A stretch of DNA of 64,000 nucleotides from positions 62,001 through 126,000 of the forward strand of contig CAYRWR010000007.1 in NCBI GenBank assembly GCA_964428015.1, read 5' to 3'. Positions within the stretch are counted from its first letter, which is position 1. Each line of letters opens with the position of its first letter. Positions 24,501 through 33,044 of this stretch are shown here, one piece after another. The translations under genes were made by a program, and so were the position numbers. This DNA is from CAYRWR01 sp964428015. Lineage in GTDB: Bacteria > Spirochaetota > Brevinematia > Brevinematales > CAYRWR01. The notes under the pieces are model-generated. The model was not told where the DNA came from and made no database searches. It saw only the letters and a list, made by a program, of their open reading frames with translations.

Positions 24501-26102
24501 ATGATCCTGGTAATAGATAACTACGACAGCTTTATTTATAATATAGTCCAGTATATCGGAGAATTTTATCCTGATGTCAGGGTGTTCAGAAATGACAAAT
24601 TGACAGTGGAAGAGGCCCTGGCTATGGAGCCGGACGGCATTGTTATCTCACCCGGGCCGGGACGCCCCGAGGACGGCGGCATCTCACTGGACCTGATTCG
24701 AAAATGCGGGGATATTCCCCTGTTTGGTGTCTGTCTGGGGCACCAGAGTATTACTCAGGCTTATGGGGGCGACGTAGTATCTGCCACTACTATCATGCAT
24801 GGCAAAAGCAGCGCCATGACACATAAAGGGAGCGGTATTTTCGCCGGCCTCACCAATCCAATCAAAGGCATCCGCTATCACTCCCTGGTGGCCAAAAGGG
24901 AAACTTTTCCCACCAGTCTGGAAGTCACCGCGGAAAGCGATGACGGCGAGATCATGGGGTTAAAGGTAAAAGAAAAAGATATCTATGGTATTCAATTCCA
25001 CCCGGAAAGCATACTGACAGAAGAAGGAAAAAAAATTATTAAAAATTTCGTAGATATTGTTCTCAAAAAAGAAGACCAGAGGATTGAACTCAGGATAAAG
25101 GACATTATCACCCGAGCCAGTGAAAAACAGGACCTCAACCAGACCCAGGCAGAAGAAATGATGCGCTATATCATGAATGGTAAAGCCACTCAGAGTCAAA
25201 TCGGGGCTTATCTCATGGCTCTGAAGATGAAGGGAGAAAGCGCGGAAGAGATTGCCGGTTCTGCCAAGGCCATGTTTGAGGTAGCCTCACACGTTCATAA
25301 TGAACTGCCCCTGTTGAGCGACACCTGCGGTACAGGAGGAGATCATTCCGGCACTTTTAATATTTCTACAGCTACTGCTTTTGTAGCAGCGGGTGCCGGT
25401 ATACCTATAGCCAAGCACGGTAATCGTAGTATCACCTCTAACTCCGGCTCAGCCGACGTTTTAGAAGAACTGGGCATAGATATTCAGCTGACCCAGCAGG
25501 ACAGTGAAGACCTGTTGCGCAGCACCGGTTTTACCTTTATGTTTGCACCACTTTATCATCCCGCTATGAAAAACGTTATGCCTGTACGCCGACAGTTGGG
25601 TGTCCGTACCATTTTTAATATCCTGGGGCCTATAGTAAATCCGGCTGGAGTTAAGCATCATGTTATGGGAGTTTTTAAACCTGAATTGTTGCCCTTGATA
25701 GCAGATGTATTCCTGCGTCTGGGTCATGAACACTCCTTGGTAGTACATGGATACAATGGTTTAGACGAAGCATCTATAAACGGCCCTTCACAGGCAAAAG
25801 AGATACGAAACAATAAAATTACCGATCTGGTGATTGATCCTGCCTCTCTTGGACTATCTGGTGATATAGAAAATCTTAAAGTGAGCAATGCCCAGGAAAG
25901 TGCTGCTATGATCCTGGCTATACTTCAGGGACAGGAAAAAGGAGATCCCCGGAAGGCCGTAGTACTAAATGCTGCCTTGGTGCTCTACGTGACTCAAAAT
26001 ATTTCTCTGGAAGAGGCTGTCCAAAAAGCTGAAGAGTCTATCGACTCCGGCGCTGCTCTGCAAGTACTAAACAATGTCAGAAAATACGCAGGGAGAGCCT
26101 GA
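24501..26102 (+). CDS. trpGD: Anthranilate synthase component II fused to anthranilate phosphoribosyltransferase
   Basis: 533-residue fusion. Residues 1-190 are the TrpG glutamine amidotransferase, with PGPGRPEDGG, the catalytic Cys78 in FGVCLGHQ and the His-Glu pair in IQFHPESILTEEGK. Residues about 200-533 are TrpD, which transfers phosphoribose from PRPP to anthranilate: DTCGTGGDHSGTFNIST, AKHGNRSITSNSGSADVLE, FMFAPLYHPAMKNV and RTIFNILGPIVNPA. The junction (KKEDQRIELRIKDII) is smooth, so this is a real fusion as in enteric bacteria. GGAG precedes the ATG. trpC begins one base after the stop. Confidence 0.95.
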   Translation: MILVIDNYDSFIYNIVQYIGEFYPDVRVFRNDKLTVEEALAMEPDGIVISPGPGRPEDGGISLDLIRKCGDIPLFGVCLGHQSITQAYGGDVVSATTIMHGKSSAMTHKGSGIFAGLTNPIKGIRYHSLVAKRETFPTSLEVTAESDDGEIMGLKVKEKDIYGIQFHPESILTEEGKKIIKNFVDIVLKKEDQRIELRIKDIITRASEKQDLNQTQAEEMMRYIMNGKATQSQIGAYLMALKMKGESAEEIAGSAKAMFEVASHVHNELPLLSDTCGTGGDHSGTFNISTATAFVAAGAGIPIAKHGNRSITSNSGSADVLEELGIDIQLTQQDSEDLLRSTGFTFMFAPLYHPAMKNVMPVRRQLGVRTIFNILGPIVNPAGVKHHVMGVFKPELLPLIADVFLRLGHEHSLVVHGYNGLDEASINGPSQAKEIRNNKITDLVIDPASLGLSGDIENLKVSNAQESAAMILAILQGQEKGDPRKAVVLNAALVLYVTQNISLEEAVQKAEESIDSGAALQVLNNVRKYAGRA

Positions 26103-26103
26103 T

Positions 26104-26877
26104 ATGGACCGCCTGCAGGAAATACTGGATCATAAGAAAAAAGAAATTGAACTATTGCATGAAGACTATCAGCCGGATATTGCTGCCATGCAGAAACCCA
26201 GGCCTTCCTTTGCACAGGCCCTGGACAATAAACCATATCTTTCTGTTATAGCGGAAATAAAACGCCAGTCCCCCAGTGCCGGGGAATTGAATACCAGAGT
26301 TGATCCACTTAAACAGGCGGATATTTACCAGAAAAACGGTGCTGCCGCCATATCTGTACTCACTGACCGCAAGTTTTTCGGTGGTGATATAAGTATTTTG
26401 AAAGAAGTAGCTGAAAATACTACTATTCCTGTTTTATGTAAGGAATTCATACTGGATCCATTCCAGATAGACCAGGCCCGCGAAAATGGCGCCAGTGCGG
26501 TTTTACTTATTTCTGATATTCTGGACGATACTGAACTTATGAGTTTGTATCATTATGCCAGGGATATGGAAATGGATGTACTATTAGAAGCCCATCACCC
26601 TGAAAACATAGAGAGATGTGTGGAACTACGAGCCCCTATCATTGGCATCAATAACCGTAACCTGAGAACTTTTGAAATTGACCTGGACCATAGTATAAGA
26701 GTAGCTCCCCTTTTACCTGATTTTGCTATTAAATTATCATTGTCAGCAGTAAATACCGCTGAAGATGCTCAGCGCTTAGTCCTAGCTGGTTATCAGGGAA
26801 TCCTGGCTGGTTCCAGTCTGATGCGCTCAGAAGATCCCGGTGAATTACTCAGAACCTGGACTAAGATACCTCTTTAG
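26104..26877 (+). CDS. trpC: Indole-3-glycerol-phosphate synthase
   Basis: Closes the indole ring from carboxyphenylaminodeoxyribulose phosphate. 257 residues, one (beta/alpha)8 barrel without a fused TrpF. Motifs: IAEIKRQSPSAG with the catalytic Lys, CKEFILDPFQIDQARENGA, VLLEAH, IIGINNRNLRTFEIDL and GILAGSSLMRSEDPG (phosphate-binding end). The ATG at 26104 has GGAG eight bases upstream and starts one base after the trpGD stop, whereas an earlier in-frame start at 26074 would overlap trpGD. A strong terminator follows, so trpF, trpB and trpA must be elsewhere in the genome. Confidence 0.95.
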   Translation: MDRLQEILDHKKKEIELLHEDYQPDIAAMQKPRPSFAQALDNKPYLSVIAEIKRQSPSAGELNTRVDPLKQADIYQKNGAAAISVLTDRKFFGGDISILKEVAENTTIPVLCKEFILDPFQIDQARENGASAVLLISDILDDTELMSLYHYARDMEMDVLLEAHHPENIERCVELRAPIIGINNRNLRTFEIDLDHSIRVAPLLPDFAIKLSLSAVNTAEDAQRLVLAGYQGILAGSSLMRSEDPGELLRTWTKIPL

Positions 26878-26899
26878 TTTATTAAATACCCTAAATAAA

Positions 26900-26930
26900 A
26901 AAACAGACCGGAGATTTTCCGGTCTGTTTT
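26900..26930. terminator. Bidirectional terminator between trpC and the Spy-like gene
   Basis: Stem AAAACAGACCGG / CCGGTCTGTTTT with loop AGATTTT. It is flanked by A-runs and T-runs, so it can serve both converging operons. Confidence 0.8.
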
Positions 26931-26949
26931 CATAATTAGTGTGTTTGTA

Positions 26950-27570
26950 TTATTTGGGACCTTTTGGGCCTTTGGGATCCATAGGGCCGTCATGATCCAT
27001 TTTACCCTGCATCATATCCTTCATCATCTTTACATGATCCACAAACTTCTTCATTTCCGCAGGGTCTTTAGACAAAGTTTTCATCCAGTCCTGAATACCT
27101 TTGCGTAGTTCTTTCTGTTCATCCTGGTGCAGTTTATGAATCTTGTCCATGGCTTCCTGTCTAAGATCTGCCATTTTATTTTCAATCGCTGCCAATTCTT
27201 CCAAAAGTTTGGAAATCTGAGGACCTACTTTGGCGGGATCTGTATCATACTTGTCAGACAAATCAGATACTTCTTTTCTCAGAGACTGTTTTTTTGCTTT
27301 GAGGTCCAGACTGGCTTCTTTACTATCCAGCATTATTCTCTGCATCTGAATGTCATACTTCTCCTTGAGGGTATCCAGGCCGGCCATGCGTATCAGTATA
27401 CCATATTCACCACCCATCATGTCTTCATGCATACCGCCGGGACCTTGATGCATACCGGGTTTTTCCATACCTTTGCCCTTACCGTCAGGACCATCACCCA
27501 TGGGTTTAGCGAAGAGACTACCTACACCAATTAAAGCCATTACAGCTACAGCACTTAATACTTTCTTCAT
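26950..27570 (-). CDS. Periplasmic Spy/CpxP-like or metal-sensor protein
   Basis: 206 residues with a signal peptide (1-21, cleaved near LFA-KP). The mature protein begins with a Met/Gly/His-rich segment (MGDGPDGKGKGMEKPGMHQG) that may bind metal. Long helices with heavy Lys/Gln/Asp content follow (LDLKAKKQSLRKEVSDLSDKY, LRQEAMDKIHKLHQDEQKEL), the usual layout of Spy/CpxP and periplasmic heavy-metal sensors. The tail is Pro/Gly/Lys-rich. AGGAG lies six bases before the ATG. It follows the sigma and anti-sigma genes on the same strand, so it is probably a target or co-sensor of that system. Confidence 0.6.
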   Translation of the reverse strand: MKKVLSAVAVMALIGVGSLFAKPMGDGPDGKGKGMEKPGMHQGPGGMHEDMMGGEYGILIRMAGLDTLKEKYDIQMQRIMLDSKEASLDLKAKKQSLRKEVSDLSDKYDTDPAKVGPQISKLLEELAAIENKMADLRQEAMDKIHKLHQDEQKELRKGIQDWMKTLSKDPAEMKKFVDHVKMMKDMMQGKMDHDGPMDPKGPKGPK

Positions 27571-27595
27571 GTCATACTCCTGGTTTTATTTTTCC

Positions 27596-28021
27596 TTAAT
27601 AGGAACTTGCAATCTGATATACATAATCAACAGCTGTTATATCTGTATCTTCAAAATTATTCAAAATTGTAGAATACTCATCTATCTCCGAATTGGAATT
27701 ATTAAAATTGTATACATAGGTTCTTTTAGGCTGGGGCAGACCCAGAATAAGTCCTGCGGTTATGAGCAGACTGGCTGCCATCGCAGCACCGGACCAACGA
27801 ATCAAATTTATAGTCTTTTTTTTATTTGATTCAACCTTTTCCTGAAATCTATCCCATAAATCAACTGGAAGGGGGGCGGTTTTCAATTCCAGGCTGAGCT
27901 GATAATATCTTAAGAGCTCCTCATCGTTCTGTATGTGGGACCAGATGTCCTGTCCCTGCAGCAACAACAGCTGTCTTTTATCCAAATTATCTATCTTTTC
28001 CATGATATTTTCCTTTGTCAT
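27596..28021 (-). CDS. Membrane-anchored anti-sigma-like protein
   Basis: 141 residues. A cytoplasmic helical part (about 1-75: DNLDKRQLLLLQGQDIWSHI, then LLRYYQLSLELKTAPLPVDLW) is followed by a Lys-rich turn, one membrane helix (about 85-105, WSGAAMAASLLITAGLILG) and a short outer tail. The ATG is one base past the sigma stop (TAATATG) with GAGGTGG upstream, so the two are coupled. Size, topology and position fit a regulator that holds the ECF sigma factor at the membrane. No zinc-binding ZAS motif (HxxxCxxC) is present, so this rests on context. Confidence 0.5.
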   Translation of the reverse strand: MTKENIMEKIDNLDKRQLLLLQGQDIWSHIQNDEELLRYYQLSLELKTAPLPVDLWDRFQEKVESNKKKTINLIRWSGAAMAASLLITAGLILGLPQPKRTYVYNFNNSNSEIDEYSTILNNFEDTDITAVDYVYQIASSY

Positions 28022-28022
28022 A

Positions 28023-28499
28023 TTAAACCACCTCTATTCCACTCAGTTTTGATTTACCGCGCCGATAATGTGATTTAACTGTTGAAAGTTTCATTTCTAA
28101 TATTTCAGCGATAGTATCAAACTGTTTATTCTCCATATCTCGTAACAGGATAATATTTCTTTCAATTTCTTTGATATCCATCAAAGCATCTTCCAGATCC
28201 TGGTTAGTCTCTGAGAGAAGCATATATCTTTCCGGGTTCATCTCCTGGGCTATTTCATGCTCGTCCAGGTTCAGCCAGAAATTCTGGTGGGTTTTGAGAT
28301 GTTTTTTTGCACGGTTAATAGCGATTCTCACCAGATATCCTACCGGGTTTTCAAATCCCTGAACTCTGTTCCACCTCTGAAAAACTTCCATAAAAGCCTC
28401 CAGTGTGAGGTCTTCTGCTATATCCTTCTTCCTGACATAGGAAAATATCATCCTGAAGATCATGGTCTGGTGTTCTTTAAAATATGCTTCAAATTCCAA
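28023..28499 (-). CDS. ECF-type RNA polymerase sigma factor
   Basis: About 158 residues from a TTG at 28499, which has AGGAAG six bases upstream. A longer frame from a TTG at 28565 is possible, but its extra residues do not look like family sequence. Region 2 reads FKEHQTMIFRMIFSYVRKKDIAEDLTLEAFMEVFQRW, with the core-binding DLTLEAFM pattern. Region 4 reads IILLRDMENKQFDTIAEILEMKLSTVKSHYRRGKSKL, a helix-turn-helix for the -35 element. It leads the operon with the anti-sigma-like and Spy-like genes and probably directs it. The signal is likely envelope or metal stress. Confidence 0.85.
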   Translation of the reverse strand: MEFEAYFKEHQTMIFRMIFSYVRKKDIAEDLTLEAFMEVFQRWNRVQGFENPVGYLVRIAINRAKKHLKTHQNFWLNLDEHEIAQEMNPERYMLLSETNQDLEDALMDIKEIERNIILLRDMENKQFDTIAEILEMKLSTVKSHYRRGKSKLSGIEVV

Positions 28500-28634
28500 T
28501 GTCAACTTCCTGTCGTTTTCTATTAATATAAGAACAATTTTCCTGTAAAAGATGCAATATAGCAAATTTATTTTTTTCTCTTGCTTTCTGTTTTTTTGCC
28601 GATAGATTATTTAGAAAGAGTATAAGGAATTAAC

Positions 28635-29609
28635 ATGATAAGGGTGATAGATGGAGACCCACATCGCCTGAATGCTTTACGTCCCAGTAAAGTGGTTCAT
28701 GTGAAGGTATTAGAACAAAAAGGTAATGATGCTGTCATCGAGCTCAATGGGCTCAAGATGAACGCCAAAATGGACCAGGGACTTCCCCCTAATTTTCTGG
28801 CTTTTGTGGAAAATATCGAAGGAAACTTCCAGTTAAAAGTTCTCAGCAATGTGAAAAACAGTGAAAGTTTTCTGCAATTAAACCGGGAACAGCTTCTGGA
28901 AAAAATTGAAGCTTTCTTTCTGGAAAACCATCTCCCCTTTTCTTCCAGTCTTTTGAAAATCGCGCTCCGATTTACTGAAGCAGGACTCCGACTGGACCGT
29001 AATATGCTTAATCTGGTACACAGATTATTTCTCAAGCATGGTGAAGCCTTTTCGTCTTTTCTCATCAATCTGGCTTCACGTGGGATTGACCTGAATCAGG
29101 AAAATATACATTTCTTTTACCAATGGAATAAGGTATTAAGTGTATTGCTTAAAAAAAGCCAGGATCTTACTGAATCTGATAAATCCAGGCAAGAAGATGA
29201 AAGTGATACTTTGATCGGCTTCCTGGGACATCTTTTCGGTGTGAAATATGACGCAAGATTGCTGGGACGGGATGAACAGGCCCCGCTGGTACAAATTGTA
29301 AAAAAAGAGGAAAACGGAACACAAAGATTTTACATCGATGTTTCTGGCCAGGATCATTTTCTTCTGGTAATAGACTGGAGTAAAGATTCTGTAGATATTT
29401 CTGTGCTTTTAGGCAAAAGTCTGTATGACAGTATTCATAACCGGATAGAGGAAAACCAACCCAGACTAACCGGCTCCTTAAGAAAACAGTATCCGGAACG
29501 ACAAGTCATTGTGGGTTTTCATGTATTGGAAAGAGATATCCATCTATTTGAACTGGATAATACTGCAGCCAAACAAGGACTAGCATCCAATTTAGATATT
29601 TTTGTTTAG
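28635..29609 (+). CDS. Conserved protein, possibly FliK/YlqG-like
   Basis: 324 residues. A short beta region (VVHVKVLEQKGNDAVIELNGLKMNAKM) is followed by a helical stretch and a C-terminal beta/alpha part (FYIDVSGQDHFLLVIDWSKDSVDISVLLG, then ERQVIVGFHVLERD) that resembles the C-terminal domain of flagellar hook-length control proteins. I am not certain of the family. The next gene encodes a stand-alone FlhB tail. In Firmicutes a FliK-like gene (ylqG) precedes the same FlhB-tail gene (ylqH), and this is the main support. AAGGAA lies before the ATG. Confidence 0.5.
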   Translation: MIRVIDGDPHRLNALRPSKVVHVKVLEQKGNDAVIELNGLKMNAKMDQGLPPNFLAFVENIEGNFQLKVLSNVKNSESFLQLNREQLLEKIEAFFLENHLPFSSSLLKIALRFTEAGLRLDRNMLNLVHRLFLKHGEAFSSFLINLASRGIDLNQENIHFFYQWNKVLSVLLKKSQDLTESDKSRQEDESDTLIGFLGHLFGVKYDARLLGRDEQAPLVQIVKKEENGTQRFYIDVSGQDHFLLVIDWSKDSVDISVLLGKSLYDSIHNRIEENQPRLTGSLRKQYPERQVIVGFHVLERDIHLFELDNTAAKQGLASNLDIFV

Positions 29610-29630
29610 AAACAGACCAAGGAGGTCAGA

Positions 29631-29882
29631 ATGTCAGGAAAAGCTGTAGCTCTTAAATATGACCAGGAAATCAATTCCGCACCCGCCATTTTAGCCAAAG
29701 GTGCAGGAGCCGTGGGAAACTATATCGTGGAACTGGCCAAAAAAAGTCAGGTACCTGTGTACCGTAATGATCAACTGGTAGAGTCATTATTTCACTTACG
29801 TGAAAATGAAGAAATTCCCGGTGATTTGTATAATATAGTTGCAGAAATCTTCGCGTTTGTGTATTCTTTAAAGGCCAGTTAA
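29631..29882 (+). CDS. Stand-alone FlhB C-terminal domain (FhlB/YlqH family)
   Basis: 83 residues that align along their length with the cytoplasmic tail of FlhB after its NPTH cleavage site: AVALKYDQEINSAPAILAKGAG, then VPVYRNDQLVESLFHL and EEIPGDLYNIVAEIFAFVYSLK. In full FlhB this domain helps the flagellar export gate switch from hook to filament substrates. Free copies of this domain can replace or modulate it. There is no membrane region. GGAGG lies upstream of the ATG. Gene neighbours are a FliK/YlqG-like gene and a HD-GYP protein, which fits a flagellar role. Confidence 0.82.
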   Translation: MSGKAVALKYDQEINSAPAILAKGAGAVGNYIVELAKKSQVPVYRNDQLVESLFHLRENEEIPGDLYNIVAEIFAFVYSLKAS

Positions 29883-29898
29883 TTAACAGGAGTTTTTC

Positions 29899-31044
29899 AT
29901 GGCAATGCGCAAAATCCTCGTAGAACAACTACGGCCCGGGATGAAATTTACCAAATCCTTATTTGACGGAAGTTTAAACATTGTTTTACCTGCCGGAAAA
30001 ATACTGGATCAGTATGCTTTAAAAAATCTCAAAACCAGGAATGTAGAATACGTGGAAACCGCAGGAGATCTGCTGGAAGAAACAGAACCACAAAAAACTG
30101 CTCAAACTGCTGAACCTGAAAAGAAAAAAATATTAGTAGACAAAGGTACAGCTCGTCATCTTGAAATATACAAAGAAATTATTTCTACACTCAGTTATTT
30201 GTACAATCGTTATAAAATGGGTCACACTTTTGAAACAGATAAACTGCAGCAGACAGCTACCAAGCTGGTAAATGCTATCATGGTGGAAAAAAATCCCAAC
30301 ACCTTCATCAACCTTGTCAATGTTACAGGAAAGGGAGATTACCTCTTTCATCATATACTCAACACGACTATTTTAGCTGTGCTCCTGGGAAAAAAACTAG
30401 GTTACTCTATGGTCAAGCTGGTAAACGTGGCCCTAGCTGGAATGACTTTTGAACTGGGTATGATAAAAATTCCGGCATTTATTATTGAAAAAGAGACTAA
30501 ACTTTCCAGCGAAGAAAGAAATCAGATCAATACCCATCCCATTCTCAGCTATCAGATCATTACACGTGATTTAAATCTCCCGGTGGAGATTGCACGGGTG
30601 GGCCTGGAACACCATGAAAGATGGGATGGAACAGGCTATCCCCGCCATATAAAAGGTAATGAAATTTCAGAAGTCAGCAGAATTATCTCTATCATTGATA
30701 CTTATGAAGCACTCACCAAGAATCGGGTATACCGGGAAAAAAGAGACAGCTATGATGCCATGAAACACATTTTAAGTGAAGGTTCCAAAAAATTTGACCC
30801 GGAATTATTAAAAAACTTCCTGAGTATGATGTCAATATACCCGGTAGGCAGTTTTGTAAGACTGAATAATAATGCAATTGCAAAAGTCACAGCCGCGGAT
30901 CCAGTTTCACCTTTCAGGCCTACTGTTAAAATCATATATGATGAATTTGGCGATAAACTGGAAGACGGTGAACAGATAAAACTATCACGGGAAAAGGAAT
31001 TGTATGTAGTCAAAGCCTTGAAATCTTCTGTGGTAAACTCCTGA
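29899..31044 (+). CDS. HD-GYP domain protein with lost HD pair
   Basis: 381 residues. The N-terminal 60 residues (RPGMKFTKSLFDGS, LPAGKILDQYALKNLK) match the small beta domain often found before HD-GYP domains. A Lys/Glu-rich linker and the HD-GYP domain (about 140-330) follow, with LEHHERWDGTGYP and NRVYR. However, the metal-binding core expected as HDIGK reads FELGM (TFELGMIKIP), so the His-Asp pair and Lys are gone. Cyclic-di-GMP hydrolysis is therefore doubtful, and a binding or regulatory role is more likely. AGGAG precedes the ATG, and the stop overlaps the yraN start by one base (TGATG). Confidence 0.78.
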   Translation: MAMRKILVEQLRPGMKFTKSLFDGSLNIVLPAGKILDQYALKNLKTRNVEYVETAGDLLEETEPQKTAQTAEPEKKKILVDKGTARHLEIYKEIISTLSYLYNRYKMGHTFETDKLQQTATKLVNAIMVEKNPNTFINLVNVTGKGDYLFHHILNTTILAVLLGKKLGYSMVKLVNVALAGMTFELGMIKIPAFIIEKETKLSSEERNQINTHPILSYQIITRDLNLPVEIARVGLEHHERWDGTGYPRHIKGNEISEVSRIISIIDTYEALTKNRVYREKRDSYDAMKHILSEGSKKFDPELLKNFLSMMSIYPVGSFVRLNNNAIAKVTAADPVSPFRPTVKIIYDEFGDKLEDGEQIKLSREKELYVVKALKSSVVNS

Positions 31045-31397
31045 TGGCTCTACAGCAAGTAAAAGGTCAATGGGGAGAAAATATAGCTCTGCAGCATCTC
31101 ACTGCAAAAGGGTACCGGTTTATAGAAGCAAATTATACCACCAGTTTTGGTGAAATTGACCTGATTTTTTTAGACCATGATGTATTGGTATTTGTTGAAG
31201 TTAAAACCAGAAAATCTGATGCTCAATTACCCTTATTGGAAACTGTGAATAAGAATAAAATTAATAAAATTTTGAAAAGTGCCGAAAAATATATTGATAG
31301 CAGTAAGTTACAGTTCTCAGAGATGAGAGTGGATGTCGTATTGATCAGTGTTGACCAGGGTAAACATGACATCACTCATATAGAGAATTATTGTTAA
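31044..31397 (+). CDS. yraN: YraN/UPF0102 endonuclease-like protein
   Basis: 117 residues. Restriction-endonuclease-like fold of the YraN family: WGENIALQHLTAKGYRFIEANY (family opening), then GEIDLIFLDHDVLVFVEVKTRK, the D-x(n)-ExK nuclease pattern (Asp in GEIDLI; Glu and Lys in VEVKTR). The tail (MRVDVVLISV) also matches. Its cellular job is not settled, and a link to DNA repair or recombination is usually suspected. It is coupled to the HD-GYP gene through TGATG. Confidence 0.85.
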   Translation: MALQQVKGQWGENIALQHLTAKGYRFIEANYTTSFGEIDLIFLDHDVLVFVEVKTRKSDAQLPLLETVNKNKINKILKSAEKYIDSSKLQFSEMRVDVVLISVDQGKHDITHIENYC

Positions 31398-31410
31398 GGT
31401 GGGGTCTATC

Positions 31411-31614
31411 GTGCCAGACACATTGATGGAAAAGAAACGGAATTTTCATCGGATTATTGTTAAGACTAATTCTTCTTCCCTTTCCAAGGAAAGAATGGAA
31501 GTCTTAAGAAGAAAAATCTACGACCCCCAATACATCAATTTTGCCATCGAAAAACTGGCAGACAACATTTCCAAAGCCATGCTGGAAGGCTACCTGGATC
31601 AAAAAAATAACTAA
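31411..31614 (+). CDS. Small protein, possibly FlgM-like anti-sigma28
   Basis: 67 residues from a GTG at 31411, with AAGGTGG eight bases upstream. A slightly longer frame from a GTG at 31399 has no site. The N-terminal half is basic. The C-terminal half (LSKERMEVLRRKIYDPQYINFAIEKLADNISKAML) has the length and helix-turn-helix spacing of the sigma28-binding part of FlgM (VxxLRxxIxxGxYxVdxxxIAxxL), though the turn Gly is replaced. The flagellum-linked neighbours upstream support this. Its stop overlaps the stop of the converging gene at 31611. Confidence 0.42.
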   Translation: MPDTLMEKKRNFHRIIVKTNSSSLSKERMEVLRRKIYDPQYINFAIEKLADNISKAMLEGYLDQKNN

Positions 31615-32315
31615 AGTACCGGCCATAACAAACTCACCCTTTCTTTCAATGCCCAGCCTTTTTTCCCGTCAATAGTTACTATCAGATAATAATCGCCTTT
31701 TTCACCTTCTACTTTGCATTCCATGCCGGGGCTGATGGCAGCCAGTCTTTCTTCATTTGCTTCCGGACGAGTTGAAAGATCCAATTCTGTGATTACCACT
31801 GCCCGATGAGTATCAAAAAGATAGCGGTACCGGCTTTCTGTCAATACCATAAACATTAATCCCAGGGCCATCAAGGATAAAGAGATAAATTTGTACTTCC
31901 TTTCTTGGAGCTTGACATTAGTCTTACCGGCCAATATCAGAGTCAAAAACAAACTTCCAAGGGTAAGAAATGTTAATCCTAGAAATAACTGTACATTTGA
32001 GGGAACAATCAGAAATAAATTATGCAGAAAACGGGAAATGGGCTCCTGATAATAATAGACGGGAGCTATATTGAGTTCCTGCCTGATATTATCTGCAGAT
32101 TGGCGGATATCCGGATCCAGAGGAGATAAGGACCAGGCTCTAAGTACATACAGCATGGCTGGACCCCATTCCTGTTTTTCATAATAACTTTGAGCTGTGG
32201 AATAAAGCTTCTGTAAATCATTATATATGGGATATTTTTCAGCTGCATTTGTAGTCGAAGCGTACGCACCTACATTGAAAAGTAAAAGGAAAATGAGAAT
32301 TATGAAGTGCCGCAT
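31611..32315 (-). CDS. BatE-like TPR/SH3 membrane protein
   Basis: 234 residues: signal peptide (1-19), a short TPR-like region (about 30-75: YNDLQKLYSTAQSYYEKQEW, then AMLYVLRAWSLSPLDPDI), two membrane helices (about 105-130 and 140-160), and a C-terminal SH3-like domain (LSTRPEANEERLAAISPGMECKV, KGDYYLIVTIDGKKGWALKE). This order is typical of BatE. The Bat partners in this window (BatA-like 18467, DUF58 20095) are 11 kb away, so the system is split. It converges on the FlgM-like gene with overlapping stops. Confidence 0.68.
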   Translation of the reverse strand: MRHFIILIFLLLFNVGAYASTTNAAEKYPIYNDLQKLYSTAQSYYEKQEWGPAMLYVLRAWSLSPLDPDIRQSADNIRQELNIAPVYYYQEPISRFLHNLFLIVPSNVQLFLGLTFLTLGSLFLTLILAGKTNVKLQERKYKFISLSLMALGLMFMVLTESRYRYLFDTHRAVVITELDLSTRPEANEERLAAISPGMECKVEGEKGDYYLIVTIDGKKGWALKERVSLLWPVL

Positions 32316-32318
32316 CTT

Positions 32319-33044
32319 TTAATCCTCCAGCCCCAGTTTTGAATTCAATACTTCTACTTTGTATTCCAAAAGTTTTTTTCTGGCATTGTCAACCGCTTTA
32401 TTCAGAGCATCTACCGGGTCTTCACACATTTCTCCATGACCGGGAAAAATCCTTTTTATGCGCATGGTATTTAATCTTTCCAAAGAATTGATATAGTCTC
32501 CGTAACTGCCTGATTCACTAATTTTTGAAATAGTACCCCGGCTGAAAACAGTATCACCAGTAAACAGATAACCTTTAAAGGGTTCAAAAATACAAATACA
32601 TCCAGAGGTATGGCCTGGAGTATGAAATATCTTTAATTTGGTATTCCCCAGATCAAACATTACCCTATTTTCCAGCCACAAGTGAAACTTGGCCCTGATA
32701 ATCTCTTCTCCATGCCGTGCCGCGTGAACCACATATTCATCCTGCAGTTCTATCTTGGTAGCAGCAAATCGGTGAGCCGCAGTGATGGAAGTATCGTGGA
32801 AAAACATATTAGATCCCACATGATCAAAATGTTCATGAGTATTTATCACCAGATGAATATCTGTCACTTTAAGCCCCACCATGCTCAGGCCTTCGACTAT
32901 TCTGGGGAAATTGCCTTTTACACCAGTATCGATCAGCACATTTTTAAAACCACCCTTTACCAGATACACATGGGAACAGTGTTGTTGTCCCCTTATCAGG
33001 AACACATTTTCCTCAATTTCTTCCAAGAGCTCATTCTTGCTCAT
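32319..33044 (-). CDS. MBL-fold metallo-hydrolase
   Basis: 241 residues. The metal ligands of the glyoxalase-II-type fold are present: NTHEHFDHVG (HxHxDH), PGHTSGCICIF, GDTVFSRG and FPGHGEMCEDP. The two-metal site is therefore complete and the protein should be an active hydrolase, but the substrate cannot be told. It has no signal peptide. The start overlaps the DUF115 gene by 14 bases, so it belongs to the operon running leftwards from 37357. Confidence 0.85.
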   Translation of the reverse strand: MSKNELLEEIEENVFLIRGQQHCSHVYLVKGGFKNVLIDTGVKGNFPRIVEGLSMVGLKVTDIHLVINTHEHFDHVGSNMFFHDTSITAAHRFAATKIELQDEYVVHAARHGEEIIRAKFHLWLENRVMFDLGNTKLKIFHTPGHTSGCICIFEPFKGYLFTGDTVFSRGTISKISESGSYGDYINSLERLNTMRIKRIFPGHGEMCEDPVDALNKAVDNARKKLLEYKVEVLNSKLGLED

